The translations under genes were made by a program, and so were the position numbers. Below are positions 52,473 through 62,285 of a stretch of DNA of 64,000 nucleotides, piece by piece. The notes beneath the pieces were generated by a model that ran no database searches, was not told where the DNA came from, and saw only the letters and a list, made by a program, of their open reading frames with translations. Source of the DNA: Muribaculaceae bacterium (GTDB lineage: Bacteria; Bacteroidota; Bacteroidia; Bacteroidales; Muribaculaceae); the NCBI GenBank assembly GCA_023667015.1, contig JAMPAX010000005.1, forward strand, positions 1 through 64,000, written 5' to 3'. Every line of letters starts with the position of its first letter. Within the stretch, counting starts at the first letter, position 1.

Positions 52473-54334
52473 ACGATATTATTCATCTTCTCCCGGATTC
52501 TGTTGCCAATCAGATTGCTGCCGGTGAGGTTATTCAGCGTCCTTCTTCGGTCATTAAGGAGCTTGTGGAGAATGCTGTTGATGCCGGAGCTACGGATATT
52601 CAGGTGTTTATAAAGGATGCCGGAAGAACTCTTATCCAAGTGGTCGACAATGGAAAGGGGATGTCTCCTACGGATGCTCGTATGGCCTTTGAACGTCATG
52701 CTACTTCGAAAATCCGCCGGGCTGATGATCTTTTCTCGTTGCATACTATGGGTTTTCGCGGTGAGGCTCTCCCTTCTATTTGTGCTATTTCGCGCGTGGA
52801 GTTGAAGTCAAGAAGGGAAGAGGATGCCGTGGGTACCTCACTTATTATCAACGGCACGGCTGTCGAGTCGCAGTCTCCAACGGTCTGCGATAAGGGTACC
52901 AACATTATGGTCAAGAATCTGTTCTATAATGTCCCGGCTCGCAGAAAGTTTCTTAAGAGCGATAATGTGGAGCTTGCCAATGTCATGAGGGAGTTTGAAA
53001 GGCTTGCTCTGGTCAACCATAATATTCGTATGGGTATCGACACGGGTTCACGCTCTTTGCAATTAAGAGCCGGCTCGTTCAAGCAGCGTATCACGGAGTT
53101 GTGGAAAAACAATCTTTCGCCCCAACTTCTCCCCGTGGAAATCGATACGGAGATTGTGAAGGTCTCCGGTTTCATTTCTCGCCCGGAGTTTGCGCGTCGT
53201 CGCAATGCTTTGCAGTTTCTGATTGTCAACGGTCGTAATATGGTCCATCCTGTGTTCCGAAAGGCTGTGATCTCGTGTTATGATTCTCTGATTGCTCCAG
53301 ATACGCTCCCATGTTTCTTCTTGAAGTTTGAGGTGGATCCGGCATCTATCGATGTGAATATCTCTCCAACTAAGTCGGAGATTAAGTTTGAAAACGAACA
53401 CGATATTCGGCCGCTTCTCGTTGCTGCTGTCAGAGCTTCTCTGGGTAAGAATGCAGCTGTGCCTTCTATTGATTTCGATGCAATTCCTGTGGAGGTCAAT
53501 CCTCTCTCCCCGGGTGAGCAACCCCATGATATCAATGCGGGGCTGACTCCGGGGTATAATCCTTTCAATGTTTCTACCCCCAATTCAAGAGCTTCGAGCA
53601 GAACTTCGCGCGGCTCTTTTAGTAGCAATCCGGGCGTGAAAAATTGGGATGCTCTCTATTCGCAGTTTATTAACGAGTCCAGAAGCAATGCTCAGTTGTC
53701 GCAGACGACTCCGGATTCTCCTACTATCCCTGAGTTTGATGCTAAGGATTCTGTATCTCCTATATGTATGCAATATGCTCTGAAGTATATTGTGACTTCT
53801 ACGAGTGATGGCATCCTGATTATTGACCAGCATCGTGCCCACGTGAAGATTCTTTTTGAGGAGTTTCTCAGCAAGACTTCTTTGGGTGTGAATGCTTCGC
53901 AGCGGAGTCTCTTCCCGGAGGTGGTCCATCTTGACGCTATGCAGGCTGAGGCTCTGAGGGAGGTTAAGTCGGACTTGGCTAAGCTCGGCTTTGTTCTCGA
54001 GCCGGCTGCAAATGATTCTTTCTTGATTGTTGCAGCTCCCGATTTAGGTAGGAATGTCAAGGCTGTAGATGTGGTCTTGAAGGTTCTCGACTCGGTATGT
54101 GAAGACTCTTCTTCCTATGGTAAGGATGCAACGCTCGGCGATGAGGTAGTTTTGCGGCTCGCACTGATTGCGGCTCGCACGGCAGCCATTGAAAGGGGGC
54201 GTCATCTCTCGGAAGTAGAGATGGAAAACATAGTAAGTCGACTTTTCCGTCTCCCCGACCCATCTCTGACCCCCAACGGCAACCTAATCTACTACACCAT
54301 CAACGAATCCCGTATCGAATCCCTCCTAAAATAA
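52469..54334 (+). CDS. mutL: DNA mismatch repair protein MutL
   Basis: 621 residues. GHKL ATPase with VIKELVENAVDAGATDI (Asn in the magnesium-binding ENAxDAG), DNGKGM, ATSKI and GFRGEALPSI, then the transducer domain with NGRNMVHPVF, a variable linker (about 340-420) and a dimerisation domain. In the C-terminal half the segment DQHRAHVKILFEE corresponds to the endonuclease motif DQHA(x)2E(x)4E, but the first Glu is replaced by Val, so nicking activity is doubtful. The stop is inside the bidirectional hairpin shared with malQ. Confidence 0.93.
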   Translation: MNDIIHLLPDSVANQIAAGEVIQRPSSVIKELVENAVDAGATDIQVFIKDAGRTLIQVVDNGKGMSPTDARMAFERHATSKIRRADDLFSLHTMGFRGEALPSICAISRVELKSRREEDAVGTSLIINGTAVESQSPTVCDKGTNIMVKNLFYNVPARRKFLKSDNVELANVMREFERLALVNHNIRMGIDTGSRSLQLRAGSFKQRITELWKNNLSPQLLPVEIDTEIVKVSGFISRPEFARRRNALQFLIVNGRNMVHPVFRKAVISCYDSLIAPDTLPCFFLKFEVDPASIDVNISPTKSEIKFENEHDIRPLLVAAVRASLGKNAAVPSIDFDAIPVEVNPLSPGEQPHDINAGLTPGYNPFNVSTPNSRASSRTSRGSFSSNPGVKNWDALYSQFINESRSNAQLSQTTPDSPTIPEFDAKDSVSPICMQYALKYIVTSTSDGILIIDQHRAHVKILFEEFLSKTSLGVNASQRSLFPEVVHLDAMQAEALREVKSDLAKLGFVLEPAANDSFLIVAAPDLGRNVKAVDVVLKVLDSVCEDSSSYGKDATLGDEVVLRLALIAARTAAIERGRHLSEVEMENIVSRLFRLPDPSLTPNGNLIYYTINESRIESLLK

Positions 54335-54368
54335 AATAAGTTTCAGCTTTGCTGAAACTTATTTTATT
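54330..54368. terminator. Bidirectional terminator between convergent mutL and malQ
   Basis: 18-bp perfect arms (54330-54347, 54351-54368) around TTT. Each arm overlaps the stop codon of one gene: mutL (54332-54334) on the left and malQ (54367-54369) on the right. Confidence 0.85.
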
Positions 54369-57060
54369 ATCGGCCGGAGGTGACGATCTCTTCGCGTAGG
54401 CGGCTGTTGAAGTCTTCCGCGTTTAGAAGGTCTTCTATCGTCAGGTGCATGCGATAACGCCAGTAGTGGCACGGGTTGGCCGGCTCGTTGATCTGCTCTT
54501 CTTGTGGCTTCTCTCTGCGAAGTACTCCGTCTTGCGACAGCCAGTCCTGTATCGGGAGTATACACAACATCGATGGACTCTCGAGATGCATTCTTACAAT
54601 CTTCTCACATATCCATGGCTCAGCGAAATAGGGCGCTGCCCCTCCTTCATGAAGCACGTTGTTGAAGTAGCGCTGGCTGAGCTCGTGGTCAGTCTCCCAC
54701 CAGGCACGTATGCCCGGCATGTCGTGGGTCGAGGTGGTACATACGCTATAGTAAGGATAGGTCCAGGTGTCGCCGAATTCTACCTTCGGATCTTTCGGCA
54801 TCCTCTGAATCTCCAGGGCGAGTATCTCCTGTCGGTGCATGACATCGGGTACGCAGTCTGGAATCATACCCAGGTCTTCAGCACAACAGAGCATCTTAGT
54901 GCTGTCGATCAGCGGCGGAAGCTTCCACATAGCCCTACCCTCCCAGAAGTCGTTATGACGATGGTAGAAGAAGTCGTTGTAGAGTCGGTTGAAGTTGTAT
55001 TTTTCGTAGTCATTAAGACAGCGATATTGATAGGTGTACTGAGCCGTGATGCGCGGATGATAGTGCCCGCGAATGGCGGGGTCTTCAATGAAGAGTACAT
55101 CGTCGAGCAAACCAAGCAGGCCGTTCTTTATGCGCACGTTTTCATCCGTCTGGTCAAGCACTGCAAAGTGGCGTTCTATTTTCGCTTGCGTATTGAGTTC
55201 CTCTTTCAGTCGGTAGCGGCCATAACCATCTGATTCCAGATAGCGGGACTTGGCAGTCTCTGTGGCGTAGCCGAAGAAGTCTGTGAGCATCCATTCTAAG
55301 ACCAACGGACGAGTCTGAGTCTCAGGGTCTATCCAGAAGTCATAGCTATTGCGGAGTTCCTCTGCGGAGTAGGGGAGGGCAGGGTTGAAGTATCCCAATA
55401 ATCCGTGGACTGCATCCAGGGGAATTTGCCATATTCTGAAGAAGCCGAGAATATGGTCTATACGGTAGGCGTCGAAGTAGTCGGCCATCTTGATAAAGCG
55501 TGTCTTCCACCATTGGAAGCCGTTTTTTGCCATCTCTTCCCAGTTGTAGGTCGGGAAGCCCCAGTTCTGACCGTTGATGGAGAAGTCATCGGGTGGCGCT
55601 CCGGCTTGTGAGTCCATGTTGAAGAGGTGGCGATTTTCCCAGGCATCGGCGCTGTAGCGTCCTATGCCGATAGGTATATCTCCTTTGAGTACAACTCCAT
55701 GCAGATGGGCATAATCGCGAGCTTCGCGAAGCTGACGGTCAAGATGATATTGCACATAGTAGTAGTAGCCTGCCTCTTCGCTATGCTCTTTCAAGAATTT
55801 GTCTACCTCTGAGGCGTCATATCGGCTGAGGCTCTCCCATTTGTCGTTGTCGGGGGTACCGTTCAGGTCGCGCAATACGCTCCAAGCGGCGTATCCCTTG
55901 AGCCAACGTTCGTTGCCTTTGACGAATTCTTTATATGAGTCGAGGGCACTTGTGGCCTTTCCATGTTCGGCATATAGCTCATGCATGTATTCTTCCTTGG
56001 CAGCGGTGACCCGTTCGTAGTCTATTTGGGTGAGCTCGTTGAGTTCACGCCCGAGATTGTCATAGTGGGCACGGCGGTCGGGTTTCGAGAGGATGCCGGC
56101 GTTCTGCAGGCGCAGATACATAGGATGCAGGGCAAATGCGGAATTGGCACTGTAGGGATAGGAGTCCGTCCAGTCACGGAGCTTGGTAGTGTCGTTGACA
56201 GGAAGGAGCTGTACAATTTTTTGATTTGTGGCTACTGCCCAGTCCACAAGCCGTTTGAGATCCATAAAGTCGCCAACTCCGAAGTCGTCATTGCTTCGAA
56301 GCGAGAATACGGGTACTGCTGTGCCGGCTCCTTTCCAGTTGCCGAAGGGGGTATGCAGTCGCAGTCCTTCTACTACGATCTGTTCATCTCCTCTGGTGGG
56401 CTGTATGCCGAATATTCTGTTGTCGATATTCTCCCAGGCTTTGACCTTGGTTTTCCCTATTTTCAGGCTCTCTTTGTCGACAATTATGAATTTATATTGG
56501 AAGGGGATGTGCACTTCATTCAGGGGAATGTTAATCTCCCATTCGGGGTAGTGGGCATCGTTGAGGGCTACAGCGTTGTCGGGATTCCAGTTGCCAAGCC
56601 ATTCCCCTTCGCCACATATTGCTACGACTTCATCGGGCCCTACCAGTGGTGCCCATAGTCGAAGATTGGCTGTGCCGGGTTGGGGATCAAGCTCGCGGTC
56701 GCGGAAGCGACGGTTGAGCATCCCTTCGGTGAAGGCTGATGAGTAGAAGGGTTTGTCGGTGGGCATATCTTGCCAGGAGTCGAAGATATTGTAGAAGCCG
56801 ATGCCTTGTCCGGCCTCAAACCGATGTGGCTCCCCCCATTCAAATCTCCATTCCCGCCCGGGTGCCTTGACGATAAAGGTGTAGGTGAAACTCCTGACTG
56901 TTGCCGGAAGACTCACCTCCAGCTCCCATGTGTCGGGTCCTGTCAGCGTCATCTCTTTGGTCTCTGAGATGTCGCCTCCTCCCAGACTGGGTATACTCCC
57001 CGATAGGTGTAGGGTCTCTCCCCAGTTGGTGTGGTAGTTTATATGAAACCTGATTTTCAT
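54367..57060 (-). CDS. malQ: 4-alpha-glucanotransferase (long form with CBM20 domains)
   Basis: 897 residues, the DPE2-like long amylomaltase. Two N-terminal CBM20 starch-binding modules (about 1-115 and 125-240: MKIRFHINYHTNWGETLHLSGSIPSLGG and NLRLWAPLVGPDEVVAICGEGEWLGNWNPDNAVALN), then a GH77 barrel with VPVFSLRSNDDFGVGDFMDLKRLVDWA, GDIPIGIGRYSADAWENRHLF, FDAYRIDHILGFFRIW (catalytic Asp) and EDLGMIPDCV (catalytic Glu). Transfers maltooligosaccharide units in glycogen/maltose metabolism. 68 bp after nrdJ; convergent with mutL. Confidence 0.93.
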   Translation of the reverse strand: MKIRFHINYHTNWGETLHLSGSIPSLGGGDISETKEMTLTGPDTWELEVSLPATVRSFTYTFIVKAPGREWRFEWGEPHRFEAGQGIGFYNIFDSWQDMPTDKPFYSSAFTEGMLNRRFRDRELDPQPGTANLRLWAPLVGPDEVVAICGEGEWLGNWNPDNAVALNDAHYPEWEINIPLNEVHIPFQYKFIIVDKESLKIGKTKVKAWENIDNRIFGIQPTRGDEQIVVEGLRLHTPFGNWKGAGTAVPVFSLRSNDDFGVGDFMDLKRLVDWAVATNQKIVQLLPVNDTTKLRDWTDSYPYSANSAFALHPMYLRLQNAGILSKPDRRAHYDNLGRELNELTQIDYERVTAAKEEYMHELYAEHGKATSALDSYKEFVKGNERWLKGYAAWSVLRDLNGTPDNDKWESLSRYDASEVDKFLKEHSEEAGYYYYVQYHLDRQLREARDYAHLHGVVLKGDIPIGIGRYSADAWENRHLFNMDSQAGAPPDDFSINGQNWGFPTYNWEEMAKNGFQWWKTRFIKMADYFDAYRIDHILGFFRIWQIPLDAVHGLLGYFNPALPYSAEELRNSYDFWIDPETQTRPLVLEWMLTDFFGYATETAKSRYLESDGYGRYRLKEELNTQAKIERHFAVLDQTDENVRIKNGLLGLLDDVLFIEDPAIRGHYHPRITAQYTYQYRCLNDYEKYNFNRLYNDFFYHRHNDFWEGRAMWKLPPLIDSTKMLCCAEDLGMIPDCVPDVMHRQEILALEIQRMPKDPKVEFGDTWTYPYYSVCTTSTHDMPGIRAWWETDHELSQRYFNNVLHEGGAAPYFAEPWICEKIVRMHLESPSMLCILPIQDWLSQDGVLRREKPQEEQINEPANPCHYWRYRMHLTIEDLLNAEDFNSRLREEIVTSGR

Positions 57061-57095
57061 GTAGTATTTATTTAGTTAATTTTCTTTTGTGATTC

Positions 57096-57130
57096 AATGA
57101 GATAGGTAGTTCTTGGAAAGCTATCTCATT
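57096..57130 (-). terminator. Hairpin reaching into the nrdJ stop
   Basis: 10-bp arms (57096-57105, 57121-57130) with a 15-base loop; the right arm covers two bases of the stop codon. It is weaker than the others and may allow readthrough into malQ. Confidence 0.45.
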
Positions 57131-59657
57131 AGCCGCAACGTGAGGTGCCGCAATTTTTGCATATCAGGCACCCTTCTTGGTAGACGAGTGATTCTGATCC
57201 ACAGTTGGGACATTTCTGACCCTTGGCTTCGGTGCCATTGGGCAGGTATTTTTTCAGCGCCCGTTCTACGCCGTTTTTCCAAGTATTGATATTCGTGGAG
57301 TCTAATTCAAGACTGCCTACGAGCTTTATTACCTGGTCGATGGGCATACCATAACGCAATACTCCCGATATCAGCTTGGCGTAGTTCCAGAATTCGGGAT
57401 TGAATTTCTCGCTGAGTCCTTCGATGGTGGTCTTATAGCCTCGCTTGTTGATAAACTGGAAGTCGTAGCGTTTCTTGCCCTCTTCGTTTTGTGCTTTGAT
57501 TATCTTGCCATGGGATACGCTCTTGGGGCAGAAAATGCCGTCTTCGTCGTCGGCAAGTCCGGTGAAAATCTCGTAGGGCTTCCCATCGGCAAGTCCCACA
57601 AAGGCAATCCATTTCTCTTTGTTGTTCTGGAAGCGTACGATGTCTGCCTCCAGTTCGGTAGGTCGCTTTACAATGTGTTCGGGATTGGCTATCAGATGCT
57701 CCGGTTCTTGCTTGGTGACGCTTTCCAGAACGTTGTTGCGCGACCCGTCGCGATATACCGTACATCCCTTGCATCCTGCTTTCCAGGCTTCTACGTAGAG
57801 CTGACCCACGAGCTCTTCGCTTACATCAGCAGGAAGGTTGATAGTGACCGATATACTGTGATCCACCCATTTCTGAACCGACCCCTGCATACGTACTTTC
57901 TCCAGCCAGTCTACGTCGTTGCTCGTTGCCTTGTAGTAGGGGGATTTCTTTACGAGCTCTTCTATCTCTTCGGTGCTCATCTTGTCGTTGCGCTCTATGC
58001 CAACGGCTTTCATCCAGTCGAGGAATTTGTGATGGTAGACAATGAATTCTTCGAATGCGTCACCTACATCGTCGATGAAGTCGATGCTGACGTTCTCATC
58101 GCTGGGATTGACTTTGCGACGCCGTTTGTAGACGGGCAGGAACACGGGCTCCAATCCACTCGTGGTCTGTGTCATTATTGATGTGGTTCCGGTCGGTGCG
58201 ATGGTCAGACAGGCAATATTGCGTCGTCCTTGTTTCTGCATCTTTTCATAGAGTGCAGGATTGGCTTCTTTCAGTCGCTGTATGAACGGATTTGACTCTT
58301 CGCGACGTGCATCGTAGATTTCAAACGCTCCGCGTTCTGCAGCCATGTCTACGGAGGCTCCGTAGTAGGCCAGTGCTAAGGCTTTGTGTACTTCAGTGGA
58401 GAAGGCTGTGGCTTCCGGAGTGCCATAGCGGTAGCCTAAGGCAGCGAGCATGTCTCCTTCTCCCGTGGTGCCGCATCCGGTACGCCTCCCTTTGAGTGTT
58501 TTTGTCTTAATTTTCTGCCAGAGGTGGAGCTCTGTCTGCTTCACTTCTGCCGTCTCCGGATCAGTAGCTATCTTGGATATTATCTTGTCGATTTTCTCCA
58601 TCTCCAGGTCGATAATGTCGTCCATGATTCTCTGGGCACTGCGCACGTGAGCTCGGAATTTATCGAAGTCGAACCTGGCCTCCGGTGTGAAGGGGTTGTC
58701 GACATAGCTATATAGATTGATGGCTACGAGTCGACAGCTGTCATACGGACACAGGGGTATCTCTCCACAAGGGTTGGTGGAGATGGTCTGGAAGCCAAGG
58801 TCTGCGTAGCAGTCGGGCACTGATTCGCGCGTAATTGTGTCCCAGAAAAGTACTCCCGGTTCTGCACTCTTCCAGGCGTTGTGCACAATCTTCTCCCAGA
58901 CTCTTCTGGCATCTATATCTTTTGCACTTTCCGGAGTCTTTGAATCTACGGGGTATTGTTGACGATAGTTTTCGCCTTTGACGGCCGATTGCATGAAGGC
59001 GTCATCGATTCTTACGGAGACGTTGGCCCCGGTGACTTTCCCTCCTTCCATCTTGGCGTCGATGAATTGCTCAGAGTCGGGATGCTTGATGCTGACGGTC
59101 AGCATCAGCGCTCCGCGACGTCCATCCTGTGCTACCTCTCTGGTGGAGTTGCTGTAGCGCTCCATGAAGGGGACAAGGCCTGTGGAAGTCAGCGCGGAGT
59201 TCTTCACGGGTGTACCTTTCGGTCGGATGTGGCTAAGGTCGTGGCCTACACCGCCGCGACGTTTCATTAGCTGTACCTGCTCTTCATCAATTTTGATGAT
59301 TCCGCCGTAGCTGTCGGGCTTGCCGTCGAGGCCGATGACGAAGCAGTTGGAGAGTGACCCTACCTGAAAGTCGTTGCCGATACCGGCCATGGGGCTCCCT
59401 TGCGGCACTATGTATTTGAAGTTCTGAAGTAGTCCGAAAATCTCTTCTTCATCCATCGGATTGGGATACTTCAGCTCTATGCGGTGGAGCTCACGTGCTA
59501 TGCGATGGTGCATGTCGTCGGGTGTGAGTTCGTAGATGTTTCCTTCGGAGTCTTTCAGAGCATATTTGCTGGTCCAGACGCGGGCTGCGAGCTCGTCTCC
59601 CTTAAAGTAGTCCAGGGAGGCGGCATACGCTTCGTCGTAGGTATATTTCTTTGACAT
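57129..59657 (-). CDS. nrdJ: Adenosylcobalamin-dependent ribonucleotide reductase (class II)
   Basis: 842 residues. Reduces ribonucleotides to deoxyribonucleotides with B12 as radical source, oxygen-independent. Catalytic landmarks: GSLSNCFVIGL (first redox Cys), TISTNPCGEIPLCPYDSC (substrate-radical Cys within NPCGE), IAPTGTTSIM, and a C-terminal zinc-ribbon CPNCGSESLVYQEGCLICKNCGTSRCG that shuttles reducing equivalents. No ATP-cone is evident at the N-terminus. 7 bp after the nitroreductase gene in a four-gene minus-strand array. Confidence 0.92.
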   Translation of the reverse strand: MSKKYTYDEAYAASLDYFKGDELAARVWTSKYALKDSEGNIYELTPDDMHHRIARELHRIELKYPNPMDEEEIFGLLQNFKYIVPQGSPMAGIGNDFQVGSLSNCFVIGLDGKPDSYGGIIKIDEEQVQLMKRRGGVGHDLSHIRPKGTPVKNSALTSTGLVPFMERYSNSTREVAQDGRRGALMLTVSIKHPDSEQFIDAKMEGGKVTGANVSVRIDDAFMQSAVKGENYRQQYPVDSKTPESAKDIDARRVWEKIVHNAWKSAEPGVLFWDTITRESVPDCYADLGFQTISTNPCGEIPLCPYDSCRLVAINLYSYVDNPFTPEARFDFDKFRAHVRSAQRIMDDIIDLEMEKIDKIISKIATDPETAEVKQTELHLWQKIKTKTLKGRRTGCGTTGEGDMLAALGYRYGTPEATAFSTEVHKALALAYYGASVDMAAERGAFEIYDARREESNPFIQRLKEANPALYEKMQKQGRRNIACLTIAPTGTTSIMTQTTSGLEPVFLPVYKRRRKVNPSDENVSIDFIDDVGDAFEEFIVYHHKFLDWMKAVGIERNDKMSTEEIEELVKKSPYYKATSNDVDWLEKVRMQGSVQKWVDHSISVTINLPADVSEELVGQLYVEAWKAGCKGCTVYRDGSRNNVLESVTKQEPEHLIANPEHIVKRPTELEADIVRFQNNKEKWIAFVGLADGKPYEIFTGLADDEDGIFCPKSVSHGKIIKAQNEEGKKRYDFQFINKRGYKTTIEGLSEKFNPEFWNYAKLISGVLRYGMPIDQVIKLVGSLELDSTNINTWKNGVERALKKYLPNGTEAKGQKCPNCGSESLVYQEGCLICKNCGTSRCG

Positions 59658-59664
59658 TGTATCG

Positions 59665-60408
59665 TTATAAAAATTTTTTATCTTTTAGCAATTTGATGGC
59701 TCCTACGGAGTATTCTTCGTTCATGGCTCGTGGGTATCTGACTTCGGCAAATACCTGTGCGAGGTTCTCTTTTCCATTCTCTTTGACGTAGCCGGGGTTG
59801 GGGCCGTAGCTCTCTTTTTCTTTGAAGAGCTCTAAGATTTCTTTGTCGCTGAAGTGCGGATAGCGACCATTCCCTACGATAGCCTCCAGTCCTAAGCGCT
59901 CGGTTTCTTCTCCCTCTTCGGCGGGCCACCCTAAGGCGATGCAGGCTACGGGGACTACGAGCTCCGGAAGCTCTAAGAGTTCGGATATCTTGGGTGCATT
60001 GTAGCTGACGGTGCCCAAATAGCATGTGCCAAGCCCCTCTTCTTCAGCTATGGTCACTATCTGCTGGGAGAGTATCATCGCGTCGGCATAGGCCGACTGG
60101 AAGCTCAGAAAGTTGTTGAAACCGGCATCGGCTCCACGCAATTTACACCAGCGAGTAAACCTATAAAAGTCCGCACATATTGTCAACAATACGGGGGCTC
60201 CTGTAGAGGCCGGCTGCCGAAAATGGCATGCTTCAAGCTCTGAGCGCTCTGTACCGGCTCGATTCACGATTACCGTATACAACTGCATGTTGCCTGTCGT
60301 TGGCGCTTTCATTGCTTTGCGCAGTATGTTGTTAAGCTGAGCATCGCTGACTTCTTTGTCGGCAAAGTGGCGAATACTGCGTCGACCGGTGAAATAGTCT
60401 TGTCCCAT
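59665..60408 (-). CDS. Nitroreductase family protein (NfsA/FRP type)
   Basis: 247 residues. FMN-dependent NAD(P)H oxidoreductase fold: RRSIRHFADKEVSDAQLNNILRKAMKAPTTGNMQLYTVIV (9-48) is the FMN-binding entry, AYADAMILSQQIVTIAEEEGLGTCYLGTV the second FMN loop, and CIALGWPAEE the third. The substrate is not evident; related enzymes reduce flavins or nitro compounds. 13 bp after umuD and 7 bp before nrdJ, so it lies inside a transcript linking DNA damage tolerance to dNTP supply. Confidence 0.85.
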   Translation of the reverse strand: MGQDYFTGRRSIRHFADKEVSDAQLNNILRKAMKAPTTGNMQLYTVIVNRAGTERSELEACHFRQPASTGAPVLLTICADFYRFTRWCKLRGADAGFNNFLSFQSAYADAMILSQQIVTIAEEEGLGTCYLGTVSYNAPKISELLELPELVVPVACIALGWPAEEGEETERLGLEAIVGNGRYPHFSDKEILELFKEKESYGPNPGYVKENGKENLAQVFAEVRYPRAMNEEYSVGAIKLLKDKKFL

Positions 60409-60421
60409 TTTTGTCTGTTTG

Positions 60422-60859
60422 CTATCTAAATGATTTTATTACTTTGCTGACTACACCCCATACTATGAAACTATCGTCCGGGGTAATCTCAAACGATGGA
60501 AAGTCGGGATTGCCGGGACGTAGCCATATGCGCCCATCGTCTCGCTCTTCCAAGTCCAGATATTTCATGGAGAATTCTCCATTGATATAGGCTACGACGA
60601 TGTCGTTCTGTCGCGGCTCTAGACTGCGGTCGATGACGATAATATCTCCCTCATCTATCCCCGCTTCTATCATCGATTTTCCTGCTACGCGTGCGTAGAA
60701 CGTGGCTGATGGATGCTCGATAAGCTCCCGGTTGAAGTCCAGGGTCTTATCCATATAGTCCTGTGCCGGACTCGGAAAGCCCGCGCGAATACCGGAGTCT
60801 GCATAGGGGAGGTCCAGGATGGTCCCGAAGCTGCCACTGAATATCTGAAGTTCGTCCAT
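60422..60859 (-). CDS. umuD: UmuD-like autoproteolytic polymerase V subunit
   Basis: 145 residues, S24/LexA-type peptidase. Self-cleavage site A26-G27 in [19 protein letters not shown], catalytic Ser in [21 protein letters not shown] and catalytic Lys in [10 protein letters not shown]. After RecA-stimulated cleavage UmuD' joins UmuC as translesion polymerase V. Unlike the enterobacterial umuDC operon it is transcribed away from umuC. Its promoter box leaves almost no leader. Confidence 0.93.
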   Translation of the reverse strand: MDELQIFSGSFGTILDLPYADSGIRAGFPSPAQDYMDKTLDFNRELIEHPSATFYARVAGKSMIEAGIDEGDIIVIDRSLEPRQNDIVVAYINGEFSMKYLDLEERDDGRIWLRPGNPDFPSFEITPDDSFIVWGVVSKVIKSFR

Positions 60860-60866
60860 TATTTTG

Positions 60867-60874
60867 CAAATATA
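60867..60874 (-). promoter_or_regulatory. umuD promoter (-7 box) next to the start codon
   Basis: TATATTTG on the minus strand, with seven bases between it and the umuD ATG; the message would be leaderless or nearly so. The 65-bp gap also contains a weaker box for umuC (TAATTTTC, 60887-60894). Confidence 0.5.
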
Positions 60875-60924
60875 ATCTATTTTTTATAATTTTCCGCTCG
60901 GTTTTGTTCCTATTTTTTATTCTT

Positions 60925-62217
60925 ATGCATGCCCTGGTTGATTGCGATAATTGTTTCTGCTCGTGTGAAAGGGTCTTCCGGCCTGACCTTGAGCATAGAC
61001 CAATCGTTGTCCTTTCGAATAATGATGGTTGTGTCGTGGCTCGCTCTGCGGAGGCTAAGGCTCTCGGTGTCCCGATGGGTATGCCATATTTCAAACTCCT
61101 TGATCAGTTCCCAAATTCAGGTATTGTCGCTTTTTCTTCGAACTATGCTCTATATGGAGATATGTCTGCTCGTGTGATGTCTATCCTTAGAGAGGCTGCC
61201 CCGGATTTCCGTCAGTATTCTATCGATGAGGCTTTCCTCGATTTGGATGGTCTTCCTGTGGAGTCGCTGAAGTCTTGGGGGGAGAATCTCGCTCGCAAGG
61301 TCAAAAAATGGACCGGTATGCCGGTAAGTATCGGTATCGCTCCGACTCGAACTCTCGCTAAGGTGGCTTCCCGTTTTGCTAAGAAGTTTCCCGCTTATAA
61401 TAAGTGTTGCATTATTGATAATGAGGAGCGCAGAATTAAGGCACTGTCATTGACTTCGGTGTCTGACGTTTGGGGTATCGGCAGGCGTATAAGTCGCCGT
61501 CTCTGTCTCGATGGTATTCTGACGGCTGCTGATTTTGCGGCTAAGCCACGCCTATGGTGTAAGGCCAATTTCCATATCCCCGGGGAGCGTACGTGGCTCG
61601 AACTTAATGGAACCCCGGCTATTAATCTCGATGATTTCTACTCCCCTAAGAAGAGTATCATGACTTCCAGAAGTTTCCCCAATATGATTACGGAACTGCA
61701 GGATTTGACAACACATGTGGCGAATTTCGCCTCCAGATGTGCCGTAAAGCTCCGACGACAAAACTCTGCGTGTTCGATGCTGACTGTATTTATCGCCTCG
61801 AATGCGTTCCGTCCGGATCTCGACCAGTTTTCGAATTCAGGCTTTTATGTGTTCCCTACTCCGGTATGCTCCACTCAGGAGATTGCCAAGGCTGCCTGCG
61901 GTGTTCTCAAAGCTATTTTCCGTCCGGGGGTATTCTATAAGCGTGCCGGTGTTATGATATCTGAGTTTTCTGCCGCTAATGCTGTGCAGCCTGACATTTT
62001 CTGGTTTGATCCCAAGCTTTCCAGAAAGTTCCGGTCTGTTTCGGAGGCTATCGATGAAATCAATACTCGCCTTGGTGCCGATACCGTCATCCTCGCTTCC
62101 CAGCAATACCCGGGTGTGGATGCTAATGGTAAGCATCCTAAATTTACAGATGCTATTCGCCGACAATTGATAAGCCCCGACTATTCTATCCGCCCCGACT
62201 CCTTCCCAATCAAGTAA
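60925..62217 (+). CDS. umuC: DNA polymerase V catalytic subunit UmuC
   Basis: 430 residues from the ATG at 60925 ([41 protein letters not shown]), the family start; an upstream ATG at 60904 would add seven hydrophobic residues. Y-family polymerase: [13 protein letters not shown] holds the first catalytic Asp, SIDEAFLDL the DE pair, [10 protein letters not shown] the helix-hairpin-helix, and the little-finger and C-terminal DUF4113-like region ([26 protein letters not shown]) ends in [13 protein letters not shown]. Divergent from umuD. Confidence 0.95.
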   Translation: MHALVDCDNCFCSCERVFRPDLEHRPIVVLSNNDGCVVARSAEAKALGVPMGMPYFKLLDQFPNSGIVAFSSNYALYGDMSARVMSILREAAPDFRQYSIDEAFLDLDGLPVESLKSWGENLARKVKKWTGMPVSIGIAPTRTLAKVASRFAKKFPAYNKCCIIDNEERRIKALSLTSVSDVWGIGRRISRRLCLDGILTAADFAAKPRLWCKANFHIPGERTWLELNGTPAINLDDFYSPKKSIMTSRSFPNMITELQDLTTHVANFASRCAVKLRRQNSACSMLTVFIASNAFRPDLDQFSNSGFYVFPTPVCSTQEIAKAACGVLKAIFRPGVFYKRAGVMISEFSAANAVQPDIFWFDPKLSRKFRSVSEAIDEINTRLGADTVILASQQYPGVDANGKHPKFTDAIRRQLISPDYSIRPDSFPIK

Positions 62218-62285
62218 TGTCAACCATCGGAGTATTCTCAGCGTTTATCTTATAAATCGTATATCTATCTAATACTGTTTCCACT

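Noticed and set aside
57129..60408. Cobalamin riboswitch before nrdJ
   Set aside because: nrdJ is only 7 bp from the upstream gene, leaving no space for one, and no B12-box-like sequence is seen in front of umuD.
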